Part shown: positions 50,001 to 57,287 of the stretch, piece after piece
Layout of the letters: every line of letters begins with the position of its first letter
Numbering within the stretch: the first letter of the stretch is position 1
IMG/VR virus record: IMGVR_UViG_3300008107_000029
Coordinates: 1 to 64,000 of that record
Reading direction: 5' to 3' (one strand)
DNA length: 64,000 nucleotides
Source of the DNA: a virus
Position numbers and translations under genes: made by a program
Notes under the pieces: generated by a model
What the model was told of the DNA's origin: nothing
What the model saw: only the letters and a program-made list of their open reading frames with translations
The model's database searches: none

Positions 50001-50872
50001 GTGTCTTCATATGGACCAACATACATAACTGGATCTCCAGTTGTAAATCCATGAGATGTAATTGTAATTGTAGAAGCATTGTAATCTACATTAGATGCTT
50101 GGAAGAATCCTGAGACCTTTCCTCTCCAGTCATAAGGAACGAATGCAAACTTTGAATAACCTTCAAGGGAAGTTGTTGCATTTGTTTCAACTGTAGCAGT
50201 TAGAGTATCTACGTTTGTAGGTATAATACTTGCTGCATTAAATCTTAAAGTCTTTCCACCAACAGTGTTTGACAAAATAAACTTTGTTCCTACGCTAAAT
50301 CCGTGTGGATAGATTGTGTCAACGGTAAGGATTGAAGGCACTGCACCGTCTGTTCTAATTGAACCTAGTGTATCTAGTTTGTATTGGGTAGCCTGATATA
50401 AACGACCACCAAAAATTTGAGTTGTATCATCTTTAATTTCAACTGTACCACCTGGAGTAACTCCAGCAAAATTCATTGTCTTCTTTGCTTTGTATTCAAT
50501 AATGAATGCTGAAACAAGACGGCTAACTACGAACGCACCTTCTGCAATGTTGGTAGTAAGTCCAGATACGATAATAGGAGAACCAACAGATAGGTTGTGC
50601 TCAGTGCTGCATACTACCTGAACAATGTCTGAGCCTTGTGTGGCAAGGACACTTGTGTGAGAAAGGGCAGTTTGTCCAGGTCTAGAAAAGAAGGTAGGAA
50701 TGTTGTTAACAAGTTCGATTGTCTCCCAACGTGTTTCCTGTAGACCATATTCAAAGTCTGTATCAATAAGGTTAGATGGTGTAGAAACACGAATTTTCGA
50801 TACTGGATCGACATACGTTTCAATTGGCTCAAAGAGGGTTTCCTCTGTTTGGGGTCTTAAATATCCTGACAT
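44051..50872 (-). CDS. Giant repetitive tail or surface protein
   Basis: 2273 aa, the largest gene in the window. N-terminal ~160 residues look like a base domain (SKIRVSTPSNLIDTDFEYGLQ). The long middle holds about ten units of the form GLTSGNTYYIRVRSSTTMSLH, each spanning 60-90 residues with a TGDAVTYY strand before it, a beta-rich repeat seen in large phage adhesins and tail proteins. The C-terminal ~600 residues include YSWYGAGKVRFGFKDQKG, known from virion proteins of large phages. TATAAT is 6 nt before the ATG (plus 50879-50884), so the mRNA is probably leaderless. Confidence 0.7.
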   Translation of the reverse strand: MSGYLRPQTEETLFEPIETYVDPVSKIRVSTPSNLIDTDFEYGLQETRWETIELVNNIPTFFSRPGQTALSHTSVLATQGSDIVQVVCSTEHNLSVGSPIIVSGLTTNIAEGAFVVSRLVSAFIIEYKAKKTMNFAGVTPGGTVEIKDDTTQIFGGRLYQATQYKLDTLGSIRTDGAVPSILTVDTIYPHGFSVGTKFILSNTVGGKTLRFNAASIIPTNVDTLTATVETNATTSLEGYSKFAFVPYDWRGKVSGFFQASNVDYNASTITITSHGFTTGDPVMYVGPYEDTLVGGLTNYSLYYAVKIDNNTVALSSTEIDEYNTATLVQFTRNGTSNFGQHALFFANKVASATVADVITTTNNLKGVEEDDPVFVFSTGTGLTAASPHKSTNNHTVTNYVKLYVNQANKTEARETWTNSGTSLDVVTNVFTVPSTSGFTTGDAVTYYSNSGTIPTGLTSGNTYYIRVRSSTTMSLHTSAAGASSDTLQVDVTSTGTGTSTVIKQNRTLRLGTAPAGTGILDINGTTINGTTWIVVGIMEENYDSVYVPNHGFSSDDVVLVETASGEGGPVDENYGKITALATTGINTTSNVITVDDGSRVNTGTPVFLTAQSAETTFNANAGVNLATDVITVASTTGFTTGDAVTVKHRARPLSFEQANGIDPVTDQITVPSTENYVSGQEVVYYNGGDVVPNGLTSGSTYFVRVINSTTISLHGSKAGAQGNNNTVDLVARGSGVGALKPVNAQPGGLTDNGTYYVRVASGTTFTLHASSADAIANNNLVNITASGSGTATITQSSPTLAGGLTNNTKYFVRKTGTNTLTLHPTLANAIANTSIVDITTVGTAKVQLAIVAPTVSNLSAIDTATEILTMVNGDATTFRTGQAVLFTMDDGTTTTPFTSTPQVVPGRNYYIRPLSSTTFTLHTTPEKAIDNTGSINFTASTTNANVRFTGGFGPISIGQRINYFVEKVNENRIRLKPTKASAYQAFLPSPYSSGTMTFTRRTATDFADGIYLPQNALSEGQILTYSSGVNPAITGLVNANQYYVFTPTENYFRLSTTATFSSLNIPVQGLSTVDTVAFYITSAGHGYSTASAEPAIYNSTTPIGGLKSGTVYFVRGLDANRLALFYSPESAASLVVNAAGEAPVDDRVPLLDTNLGGTGTFKKIPGLINFSAVGTGTHELSITGTNAIDGIYEIQTIPTDTHFTLNPTSAILSPRTYTFDPLNTLDLNYSIINQTNHQYYTGAPVVYNTSGTQIGGLVAGTTYYAIRISQDWFQLAATRDDAEIGREIVLTSFGSGVTHSITSSNVAAEFPASGTVSLVPGTKTINGLGTNFPNLYKIGDVFKVYVPDTRLSNLEFVTQSSGINLTTNIVTTQDTHTYTTGLAVRVSSSTTLPTGLSASRIYYVRALTTSTLAFYPNPADANADSNRIDITGLGTGNMTISPVLPGTVFASKITGIRSATALTVEDTIPVTGSDEAQTPISTASGVARTDLSYATSTSLYVKGDGFAVHRPYDGGVELTPSTNPDASMIRQTRKYFRYQSGKGIQVSKAINFNAPTQIDTYTRVGTTATITTRNPHRCTDVVTVRIVDAVNGIGDLGPNYWNGNFEINQIIDERTFTITLLGTPQTDRPGGFPQFNPVSWVNCVLRSGLFDDQNGIFFEFDGSKLYCVRRSSTQQMSGTATVAFNSTRIVGSSTSFSSQVAKGQSVVIKGQTYKVVKVDSNDIMYIQPAYRGISKSGVIISKVVDTKVEQANWNLDPADGTGPSGFNLDLTKIQMAYIDYSWYGAGKVRFGFKDQKGHVKYFHEFIHNNIFTEAYMRAGNLPARYEITSTGIPSYVPSLSHWGTSIIMDGEFQDDKAYLFTAAGDSIQFTNNSTQKTAPGQIETTKSYTITDPDTATTVAAYRITFDSYTNAVVAAIKNNTAVANSTALNEKLPVGTKTIGVPVRGYNNTGWVYVDQAPSATDGATFRTVTSQQQLFDATNNFTVFTVASGHGMTAGTVHRVRWEADSSVPSTFFYGGSGGRSYTGSTISNGSVVYITPYLGSSTQFIASTVAPGSGTFPRTATLTNNARWYTGGSTGSGAQVIIYTNDGATFTYPTSQTYNIGSGTDIVPSVIPLVSARLAPSVDNANTGNLGSKEVVNRMQTILNSVGILTNYDCEIYLILNSTLDNTNWTFVNKPSLSQLIKHSKGDLYTGGIVLYNFRAAGTGTVNSQDTTLSLAELATLGNSILGGDGVFPDGPDVLTVAAVVVEPASVTEAIPLKISARVSWTESQA

Positions 50873-50896
50873 GTTTCTATTATACCTCTTTCGTTA

Positions 50897-53854
50897 TTAT
50901 GCACCCAACCACCATGAGTTGGTTAGTGATCCTACTGATGCTGCACCTGCTGTTTGAACTTCAAAGACAATTCTATCACTGTCGTCATCATAAACTGCCA
51001 CAAGGTTTACGTGATTATCGTGTACTAAAGAAGGTGCTACAAGGTCTGTAACCACTTCTGTTTGGGTATTTCCAATTGGAGTGTATCCAAGAGCAGATGT
51101 TATATCTAATAATCCTACAGTTACGTTACCATTGACTGCTGGTCTAGTTCCAAACTGAATTAAGTCTACTGAATCTGGAACACTAAGAAGAAGTTGGTTT
51201 GGACCATCATCATATGTGACTGTAACGTTTGTATGGTTAGTATGATTTAGTAATGGTTCAACCCAATCTTGAATTTCTTCTTGTGTTTTTGGTGTTGGAA
51301 TCTTAATTTGTATCTGTGGTAATCCAGTAATTGGATCCTCTGCTACATAATCTACTACAACGTTTTCATGATTAACGTGGTCCAGTGTGTCATAAATGAA
51401 TGCTGATGTTTGTAATCCATTAAATGCAACTGGGATTGTAAGTTCAATATCTCCGTGTGCTGATTGAGTGATTGTTGCTGTACCTTCAACATCTCCATCA
51501 ATGGTAAATGTAACTTCGGCATCTCTTACGGCAAGAGTTCCAGTGTTGGTAAGGTCATCGTATACAAAGTTTAATCCAAATAGATTTAATTGTCCATCTA
51601 AGAAGTTAAAGATTTCATCATCTACTGCTTCTTGAAAATCTGTAATGTCAGTTGATACGTGGTCGTGTCCTAAGTATGTTAAAGCCTTCCATACAGTTCC
51701 ACTCTTTATATACAAGTCTCCAGAGTCTGCTACATATCCAAAAGCACCAGAGTCTGCACCAGTTGGTAATGCTGCTTGATTTGCATACCCTTGAGTAACA
51801 ATATTTTCTATAGCAAACAAAACTGGGTCTGAAGATATGTTGGTTGGTCCACCTAGATAAAAATAATTTTCTTGTAAACTTGGAGCAATTTCTACCTGCC
51901 CAGGTCCATACAAATATATGGCTCCATCAAATGTTGCTATAGCACTTGATAGTTTAACAAGAATTCCCATTCTCTGTGTAACAAAGTTATATTGTTGTGG
52001 GCTTATTGACGGAACTCCGTTTAGCCCAACGTATAGTTCTGATCCTACAACTGCACCAGTAATTTCAAAGGTGGATGCTGCTATTAATCCTTGGCTTGTT
52101 ATGTATCCATTACTTGATGCTGGAATGGTTTCTTCTGCTATTCCTATTGATGGCATTGTTGATGGAGTTCCAGCACTTGCTAAAACAACATTTGGTACAG
52201 TCGATCCACTAGCATATCCACTAATACTAACAAAACTGCCTGCGTTAATATCGGTAGTGCCGTTATTTCTAACATAAATTTTTGTCTTTGGTGCAAAGTT
52301 AACCTCAGCCTGGTAGATTAATGGGTCTCCAGCAGTTGTTGGCAAAGCCATTGCTGAAGTTATAGATGGATGGGAGGGTGTTCCAAAATAAGAAGAAACT
52401 CTACTGTCAACTCTTGGGTTGGTATACCATAAATTTGTTGCTGTTCCAGTTTCTGATACATCGTCTGTGTCAAGAACTACTGTACCAATAAAACCATTTA
52501 CTGAGTCTACTTGGCTAAGAACTTTATATGTATCTCCACCGTCTAAACTCCAAGCAAATTGCTGGTTTGCTTCGCTCCAAGCAAGGATTGCATTAGTAAG
52601 ATCTCCTCTTGCAACTTCAATACCTGACTTTAAAGTACTTGCTGGAGTGCCAGTTTGTGCTGAGTTAATAAGAATAGTTGTATCTTCTGTTGTAATAGTT
52701 CCTGCATTAAATATAGTTTCAGTACCAAGTACACTTAAGTTACCAGTTACTGTTAAATTATTTGGAATGGTTACATCTGTTGCCAAGCCTACAGTGGTAA
52801 TTCCATTTGTTGTAGTTGCTACTATTTGATTTGTAGTTCCATTGATTGCTAACACACCAGTGTTAGAAATTGTTAATCCGTTAGTTGCTGAATCGTATGT
52901 GGTTGATATACCAGTCTTTGTTGCTCCATTAATTAACGCCCCTGCAGAATCTTTTGCACGGTCATCTGTAAACCATAGGTTTGTTGTTGCTGGATCTCCG
53001 TCATTGCCTTCAGCAATATCTCCAGTTGTTATAGTTACAACTCCTGTTTCGCCATTAACGCTTAGAACATTACCAGCACCAGTCAAAACTATTCTGTTGT
53101 TTACGTCATCGTATGATGCTGTAACATTTGTATGTCCAGCATGGTTAAGAAGTGGTGCAGCAGAATCCTGTACTGCTTCAGTAAAGTCTGTTACTTGAGT
53201 AGAAGGAATTGCAATGTCGACATTTGATGCACTTGTAATACGACCATCAACATCTACTGCAAATTGTGATACTGAGTTAGCATCTCCGTATGTTGCTGGT
53301 GTAACTCCAGTGTCTGAAAGATCAATAGTAATTGTGGTATTACCAAGATTGGTCATTGTTGCTGATCCAGTTGCATCTCCTGCAATACTAATTACTGGAT
53401 CGTTAACATTAAATGTTAATGTATTTAAGATGTCGTCATATGATACTGTTAGACCAGAATGTGTGGCTGCTACAACCATAGCCTGTGCAGCATCCTGTAC
53501 AGCCTCTGTAAAGTCTGTTATGTTGGTAGATACGTGGTTGTGTGAGTTATCTGCAACTGTTGTTGTAATGGTTGCGTTAGCAAGGTTTGTTACTGTTCCA
53601 GTTCCACTTACATCACCATCTAGGGTTAATGTAAAGTCACCTACATTGAAGTTTAATTTTCCAGTTGTATCGTCATAAGTAACGTCAATACCAGATTCGG
53701 TATTTGTAGTTACCATAGCACCAACTAGGTCTTGAATATCTTCTGCAACGTTTGTAATATCTGTAACTGTGTGCGTGTGCGATGGATACGCTAACGCCAC
53801 ATCTACTTGAACGACATCATTTGTTCCTTCGTCTACTATTACATTAATTGCCAT
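50897..53854 (-). CDS. Long tail-fibre-like protein with TYDD hairpins
   Basis: 985 aa. At least seven copies of a short hairpin (HTNVTVTYDDGPNQLLLS, THSGLTVSYDDILNTLTF and others) alternate with GDVSGTGTVTNL-type beta-solenoid turns and DFTEAVQD helical links. A middle part has LWFTDDRAKDSAGALI, typical of long phage fibres. Few Cys. It is most likely a trimeric fibre. The start lies 1 nt before the gene above. The same hairpin ends the 42519 product. Confidence 0.7.
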   Translation of the reverse strand: MAINVIVDEGTNDVVQVDVALAYPSHTHTVTDITNVAEDIQDLVGAMVTTNTESGIDVTYDDTTGKLNFNVGDFTLTLDGDVSGTGTVTNLANATITTTVADNSHNHVSTNITDFTEAVQDAAQAMVVAATHSGLTVSYDDILNTLTFNVNDPVISIAGDATGSATMTNLGNTTITIDLSDTGVTPATYGDANSVSQFAVDVDGRITSASNVDIAIPSTQVTDFTEAVQDSAAPLLNHAGHTNVTASYDDVNNRIVLTGAGNVLSVNGETGVVTITTGDIAEGNDGDPATTNLWFTDDRAKDSAGALINGATKTGISTTYDSATNGLTISNTGVLAINGTTNQIVATTTNGITTVGLATDVTIPNNLTVTGNLSVLGTETIFNAGTITTEDTTILINSAQTGTPASTLKSGIEVARGDLTNAILAWSEANQQFAWSLDGGDTYKVLSQVDSVNGFIGTVVLDTDDVSETGTATNLWYTNPRVDSRVSSYFGTPSHPSITSAMALPTTAGDPLIYQAEVNFAPKTKIYVRNNGTTDINAGSFVSISGYASGSTVPNVVLASAGTPSTMPSIGIAEETIPASSNGYITSQGLIAASTFEITGAVVGSELYVGLNGVPSISPQQYNFVTQRMGILVKLSSAIATFDGAIYLYGPGQVEIAPSLQENYFYLGGPTNISSDPVLFAIENIVTQGYANQAALPTGADSGAFGYVADSGDLYIKSGTVWKALTYLGHDHVSTDITDFQEAVDDEIFNFLDGQLNLFGLNFVYDDLTNTGTLAVRDAEVTFTIDGDVEGTATITQSAHGDIELTIPVAFNGLQTSAFIYDTLDHVNHENVVVDYVAEDPITGLPQIQIKIPTPKTQEEIQDWVEPLLNHTNHTNVTVTYDDGPNQLLLSVPDSVDLIQFGTRPAVNGNVTVGLLDITSALGYTPIGNTQTEVVTDLVAPSLVHDNHVNLVAVYDDDSDRIVFEVQTAGAASVGSLTNSWWLGA

Positions 53855-53855
53855 A

Positions 53856-54548
53856 TTATGTCAATTGCCCCCTAGTTGTATCTGTTGAAGCAGTTACGCT
53901 ATATGTAATGTCTTCAACAACATCAATTTCTCCCTTTAAAATAGTTTGAACAGTCCAGTGATCGTCAAATGCATTAAGTGCATCGTCACCAAAGTCTGTT
54001 AAGTTTGTCTTTCTTGCAATTTCAAGATCATATACTGCATTGTCTGGTAGTCTTTTGCTTACACCATCTGGCAGGAACATATGAATCTTTCCAGCAGTAA
54101 TTTCAGATGCTTTGTTTCCAATCTGGAACTCTGCCTTTACGCTAGAGGTTACTGTTCCAGTTGCATTTTCCTGAGTGACAACGCTACCAGTTGACTGATA
54201 TGTTATAGTGGTTGCAGTGACTGAAGTAATAACTCTAGTTCCATCCCATCCTACACCAACACCTGCTACAGTAATAGTCTGATTAGTATCAAAGTTATGG
54301 TTTTGGCTTAATGTTAGGGTTGCGTATGTTGTTCCACCAACTAATTCTCTTTGTTTTTGTGTGACTGTTGCAGTTGAAGTGAAGGTCAAAGGTTGTAGAT
54401 CTGGTCCGTAAATCTCTGCTTTAATGCTATAATTTGTTAAATTGATGGCTGTGCCACCATTATCTTTTACTGTTGCGATAGCGTAATAAGTATCACCACG
54501 GTAAAGCGTGATATTTAATGTTCCTGGAGTATTATTGACGCTTGCCAT
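53856..54548 (-). CDS. Virion protein upstream of the long fibre
   Basis: 230 aa. Starts with a strand pattern found in many fibre-base proteins (LNITLYRGDTYYAIATVKDNGG) and ends with YDLEIARKTN ... VQTILKGEIDVVEDIT. A central variable beta domain is inserted. Likely an adaptor between tail and fibre. A TATAAT 6 nt before the ATG (plus 54555-54560) and no ribosome site. Confidence 0.65.
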   Translation of the reverse strand: MASVNNTPGTLNITLYRGDTYYAIATVKDNGGTAINLTNYSIKAEIYGPDLQPLTFTSTATVTQKQRELVGGTTYATLTLSQNHNFDTNQTITVAGVGVGWDGTRVITSVTATTITYQSTGSVVTQENATGTVTSSVKAEFQIGNKASEITAGKIHMFLPDGVSKRLPDNAVYDLEIARKTNLTDFGDDALNAFDDHWTVQTILKGEIDVVEDITYSVTASTDTTRGQLT

Positions 54549-54565
54549 GATTACATTATATCCTA

Positions 54566-55018
54566 CTAATGATTCTTAGAACTAGGAATAATCGCACCCT
54601 TCCACATTGATTGTTTGATCGGAACACAGTTTGGAACTTGGCGTCCGTTCTTTTCTTTCATACCTACTTGCTTATAACCAGACCAACATGCTTTTGTAAG
54701 ATTATCCCATTTATCTTCATCTTCATTGTCTGACTCGTATAATTCTTCTGACTTATCCATGCTGTGATCTGATTCAATTTTAACTGCATCTTTGTACATC
54801 ATTCCAATGCTAAAAGCAGTTGGCTTCCATGTGCCATCTTTTTCAATATAAATTCTAACTGACATTGCTGGATTGTCTGGAGGCATAGACTCAATAGCAA
54901 ACTCTGTTCCAGGTGTTCCTAGGGTTCCACCCTCAATCATAATGTGTTCAATCATGCCATGGACCATACCCTCTGTGGTTTTACCCATTACCATGTCGCC
55001 TTCTTTTAGTGTTAGCAT
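54566..55018 (-). CDS. Tudor/HVA1-like protein with C-terminal CWSGY motif
   Basis: 150 aa. First ~85 residues repeat the barrel inside the protease-scaffold (GDMVMGKTTEGMVHGMIEHI ... PPDNPAMSVRIYIEKDGTW). The C-terminal end ACWSGYKQVGMKEKNGR followed by VPNCVP is a motif I know from proteins near phage head genes. Ribosome site aggaggaaag. May interact with the head or scaffold. Confidence 0.65.
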   Translation of the reverse strand: MLTLKEGDMVMGKTTEGMVHGMIEHIMIEGGTLGTPGTEFAIESMPPDNPAMSVRIYIEKDGTWKPTAFSIGMMYKDAVKIESDHSMDKSEELYESDNEDEDKWDNLTKACWSGYKQVGMKEKNGRQVPNCVPIKQSMWKGAIIPSSKNH

Positions 55019-55046
55019 ACTTTCCTCCTAGACCATTTTATCATAA

Positions 55047-55367
55047 TTAACCTAATGCTGAACGCATATTCTGTAGCAACTCACGCTCAAACGGATCTAG
55101 GTCATATAGGTCCATATTTAAACCTTTGTCCGTTAACCTAAAGATCCACTCTGCTGTATCTGACATAGAAACATCAACCATATCCTTGGTCCACAGTTCA
55201 AACATCATCATTGAAATGTCTTCAATATAAGAATGGTATAGTTCTGGTGCAATCTCAGCACACTTCTCAGTGATGCTAAACCTATACTCACCGTCATCGT
55301 TTAGAGCAACTATTTCAATTGCTCCAGCCTCAATGAGGTACTGGATGTAGAGATCCTCTTCTTCCAT
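55047..55367 (-). CDS. Hypothetical acidic protein
   Basis: 106 aa. Beta hairpin (EIVALNDDGEYRFSITEK) then helices, a winged-helix-like outline. Start lies inside the HNH gene end (38-nt overlap). Role unknown. Confidence 0.55.
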   Translation of the reverse strand: MEEEDLYIQYLIEAGAIEIVALNDDGEYRFSITEKCAEIAPELYHSYIEDISMMMFELWTKDMVDVSMSDTAEWIFRLTDKGLNMDLYDLDPFERELLQNMRSALG

Positions 55368-55641
55368 TGCTACGCTTCACTACCTTTCTTCTATCTTTGA
55401 CCTGCCTAACAACCTTTCCATTTTTATCTGGAACTTGATCCGCTTTCCAGTTGTTACACTGTCTGTGGGTCAATCTCAAGTTGTCAATATCCCAAGTGCC
55501 ACCTTTTGATAATGGAATCCAGTGATCTATTGTGGCTGCATCTTTGTCAAAGGGAAGTTGACAAATAAAGCATAGATCTCCGTCTCTGCTTATTAGATAT
55601 TCCAACCGTTCTTTTTTAGTTGCAAATCCTGTATATTCCAT
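55330..55641 (-). CDS. HNH endonuclease
   Basis: 103 aa. CFIC pair, then IDHWIPLSKGG with the catalytic His, NLRLTHRQCNNWK with second Cys pair component and metal His. A complete beta-beta-alpha metal nuclease, likely a free-standing homing or packaging-associated enzyme. TATAAT (plus 55650-55655) 8 nt before the ATG suggests leaderless expression. A basic tail could bind DNA. Confidence 0.85.
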   Translation of the reverse strand: MEYTGFATKKERLEYLISRDGDLCFICQLPFDKDAATIDHWIPLSKGGTWDIDNLRLTHRQCNNWKADQVPDKNGKVVRQVKDRRKVVKRSNGRRGSLHPVPH

Positions 55642-55650
55642 ACAAGATAA

Positions 55651-55815
55651 TTATACATCTATAAGTTTAAGAACGAACATGCATGGGTCTCCACCATCTT
55701 CCCATTCTTGTTGCTCTTCCTCCGTCATATATGGATCTCCATCGTGTGTATTACAAAAGGCTTCAGACACCCATCCCTTTTCTTGCCCGTAGGCTACCCA
55801 CTCATGAATGTCCAT
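55651..55815 (-). CDS. Conserved small actinophage-type protein
   Basis: 54 aa with the recurring motif FCNTHDGDPYMTEEE and a closing GGDPCMFVLKL, a pattern I recognise from short proteins in actinophages. Two Cys and a His could bind metal. Starts at the TAATG overlap with thioredoxin. Confidence 0.65.
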   Translation of the reverse strand: MDIHEWVAYGQEKGWVSEAFCNTHDGDPYMTEEEQQEWEDGGDPCMFVLKLIDV

Positions 55816-56075
55816 TACAGACCTAACTCTTTAATAAATCTTGGCTTTGGCATAGCACCAATAACAAACTTAACGATCTCGCCGTCTTCTTCAAGAATGT
55901 ATGTTGGTACTGACTTGATGTTGTATCTTTGAACCATCTCTGCATCAGCATCAATGTCAATCTTTACAATCTTTAAATCTGGGTACTCTTTTTCTAGTTC
56001 GTCAATTACTGGGTTCATCATCTTGCATGGTCCACACCACTCTGCCCAGAAGTCCAACAGGACTCTTTCTTTCAT
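55815..56075 (-). CDS. Thioredoxin
   Basis: 86 aa with the active site WCGPC (C14, C17) and cis-Pro in VPTYIL. A minimal thioredoxin fold lacking the first strand and helix. It can reduce the C-terminal cysteines of the phage ribonucleotide reductase and thus sustain dNTP supply. Strong aggagg site; promoter TATAAT upstream. Confidence 0.9.
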   Translation of the reverse strand: MKERVLLDFWAEWCGPCKMMNPVIDELEKEYPDLKIVKIDIDADAEMVQRYNIKSVPTYILEEDGEIVKFVIGAMPKPRFIKELGL

Positions 56076-56113
56076 AATAACCTCCTAAGTTATAGTTATA
56101 TTATACCTACTAG

Positions 56114-56187
56114 CGATACTAAGGGGACTTGAACCCCTGACCTCCACCGTGACAGGGTGGCGTTCTAACCAACTGAACTATAGTACC
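56114..56187 (-). tRNA. tRNA-Asp (GUC)
   Basis: 74 nt. Acceptor GGTACTA/TAGTATC (one G-U), D stem GTTC/GAAC, anticodon stem CCACC/GGTGG with loop CTGTCAC (anticodon GTC), T arm AGGGG/CCCCT with TTCAAGT loop. Discriminator G, as required for Asp identity. CCA not encoded. Its 5' end overlaps the HNH gene stop. Confidence 0.93.
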
Positions 56188-56483
56188 TTGCTACGATTAT
56201 ATGTTCTCATCCTGTGACAGTTAGAACATACTATTTCGCACTTTGCTATTTCTTCTAACAACACTTCCATAGGAGTTGCTGTCTTAACCATCTCAGAAAT
56301 GTTAGCAACCTTATCTCTAAGATGATCAAAATCTAAAACTGGTGGTGGGTAGTCAACGTTGCAATCAACACACGTTGGGTGATCTAGTTTGTATTGCCAG
56401 ACAAACTTTCTTCTTTTATTTTTTCTTTGCTCATTTCGGTCAACATAAATATCTTTTGACTTAATGTATTTAAGTTCTGGCAT
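56178..56483 (-). CDS. HNH-like endonuclease
   Basis: 101 aa. CVDCNVDYP, then LDFDHLRDK with the catalytic His, and CEIVCSNCHRMRTYNRS, a typical HNH zinc site. Its stop lies 10 nt inside the tRNA-Asp. Preceded by a TTGACA-N17-TATAAT promoter and the sixth stem-loop. The tie to a tRNA is typical of homing-like nucleases inserted next to tRNA genes. Confidence 0.8.
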   Translation of the reverse strand: MPELKYIKSKDIYVDRNEQRKNKRRKFVWQYKLDHPTCVDCNVDYPPPVLDFDHLRDKVANISEMVKTATPMEVLLEEIAKCEIVCSNCHRMRTYNRSKVL

Positions 56484-56505
56484 TTATTCCCTATCTAATT
56501 ATAAA

Positions 56506-56561
56506 GAGCAGTTTTGTGTCGTACTCAGGACAATTATAGACTATTAGGCAAGGCCTGTCAA
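56506..56561 (-). promoter_or_regulatory. Consensus promoter with stem-loop copy 6 at the transcript start
   Basis: Minus-strand TTGACA (plus 56556-56561), 17 nt, TATAAT (56533-56538). The expected start is within 3 nt of CCTGAGTACG ... AAAACTGCTC (56506-56529), the only copy of the stem-loop family on this strand. Confidence 0.75.
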
Positions 56562-56565
56562 GTGT

Positions 56566-57144
56566 TTACTTCTTGGCTGCTGGCTTTGCTGCTTTTGGCT
56601 TTGGTGGTAGTTTAACTGCTAGTGCAGCACCCTCTTCACCAACATAGTTAGGACGACCCCAACCAACTACACCATTGATCAACTTCTTCTTGTTGTCTTT
56701 AACATATGCACGAGTCTTCTCTACGCACATGCCACCATTTCGCTGATCTCCTTTTGCAGTTCCTGAAGTGTTTCCTTCAACAACTTGGATTGTTCCGTCG
56801 CCATTATTTTTTACACAGATACCTACGTGAGATGTTCTGTTGACGCCATCTTCTGGAAAATCAAAATAGATGATATCTCCTGGAGTTGGATCGTCATTAC
56901 GTGCATCTGCCCAACGATTCATTTTCTTAAATGCAGCCTCTCCTGCAGGGGTGTATACGGTATTAGGTACCTTTACTCCTGCTTGGTTAGCACACCACAT
57001 AACAAATGAACCACACCATGGTTGAAAGTTTGCTTTTGTAAACTTACCATACTTTGTTTCATTATCTTTTGGACCCTCAATGGTTCCAACTTCAGCAAGT
57101 GCTACTTCTACAATTCTTGCTGCTGATCCTTGTACTGCTGCCAT
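56566..57144 (-). CDS. CHAP-domain peptidoglycan hydrolase (endolysin)
   Basis: 192 aa. Catalytic Cys44 in QPWCGSFVMWC, His106 in TSHVGIC and Asn125 region GNTSG form the CHAP triad; it cuts peptide bonds or amide links of peptidoglycan. A lysine/proline/alanine tail after ~170 may bind the wall. aaggagata site. The leader contains a structured RNA (57168-57273), so expression may be gated. Confidence 0.85.
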   Translation of the reverse strand: MAAVQGSAARIVEVALAEVGTIEGPKDNETKYGKFTKANFQPWCGSFVMWCANQAGVKVPNTVYTPAGEAAFKKMNRWADARNDDPTPGDIIYFDFPEDGVNRTSHVGICVKNNGDGTIQVVEGNTSGTAKGDQRNGGMCVEKTRAYVKDNKKKLINGVVGWGRPNYVGEEGAALAVKLPPKPKAAKPAAKK

Positions 57145-57167
57145 TCTATCTCCTTTTATTTTATAGA

Positions 57168-57287
57168 CTGGTGCGAGGTCCTTTTGACCTGCGTCGAATG
57201 GGGAAAGCGTTATGCTGTCTCACCTGCTCTATGGTATGGTAACTATTCATCCTAAGATAAAGCCTCACACCAGCCTTGATTATTATA
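57168..57287 (-). ncRNA. Structured 5' leader of the CHAP gene, with promoter
   Basis: Arms CTGGTGTGAGG and CCTCGCACCAG (57263-57273 and 57168-57178) give an 11-bp helix closing a ~106-nt RNA. A rival hairpin AGGTC/GACCT (57176-57190) competes with its top base pairs. The extended -10 TGA-TATAAT (57282-57287) sets the start about where the helix begins. The 3' arm ends ~20 nt before the ribosome site. Two exclusive folds near a ribosome site suggest a switch; no known class recognised. Confidence 0.6.

Noticed and set aside
44051-50872. Tape-measure protein
   Set aside because: The giant gene is beta-rich with repeats and no long hydrophobic coiled coil, so it is not a tape measure.
52419-53678. 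Plus-strand frames opposite the 985-residue fibre gene
   Set aside because: Low-complexity Val/Ser/Thr translations of the complement of beta repeats, with no starts or signals.
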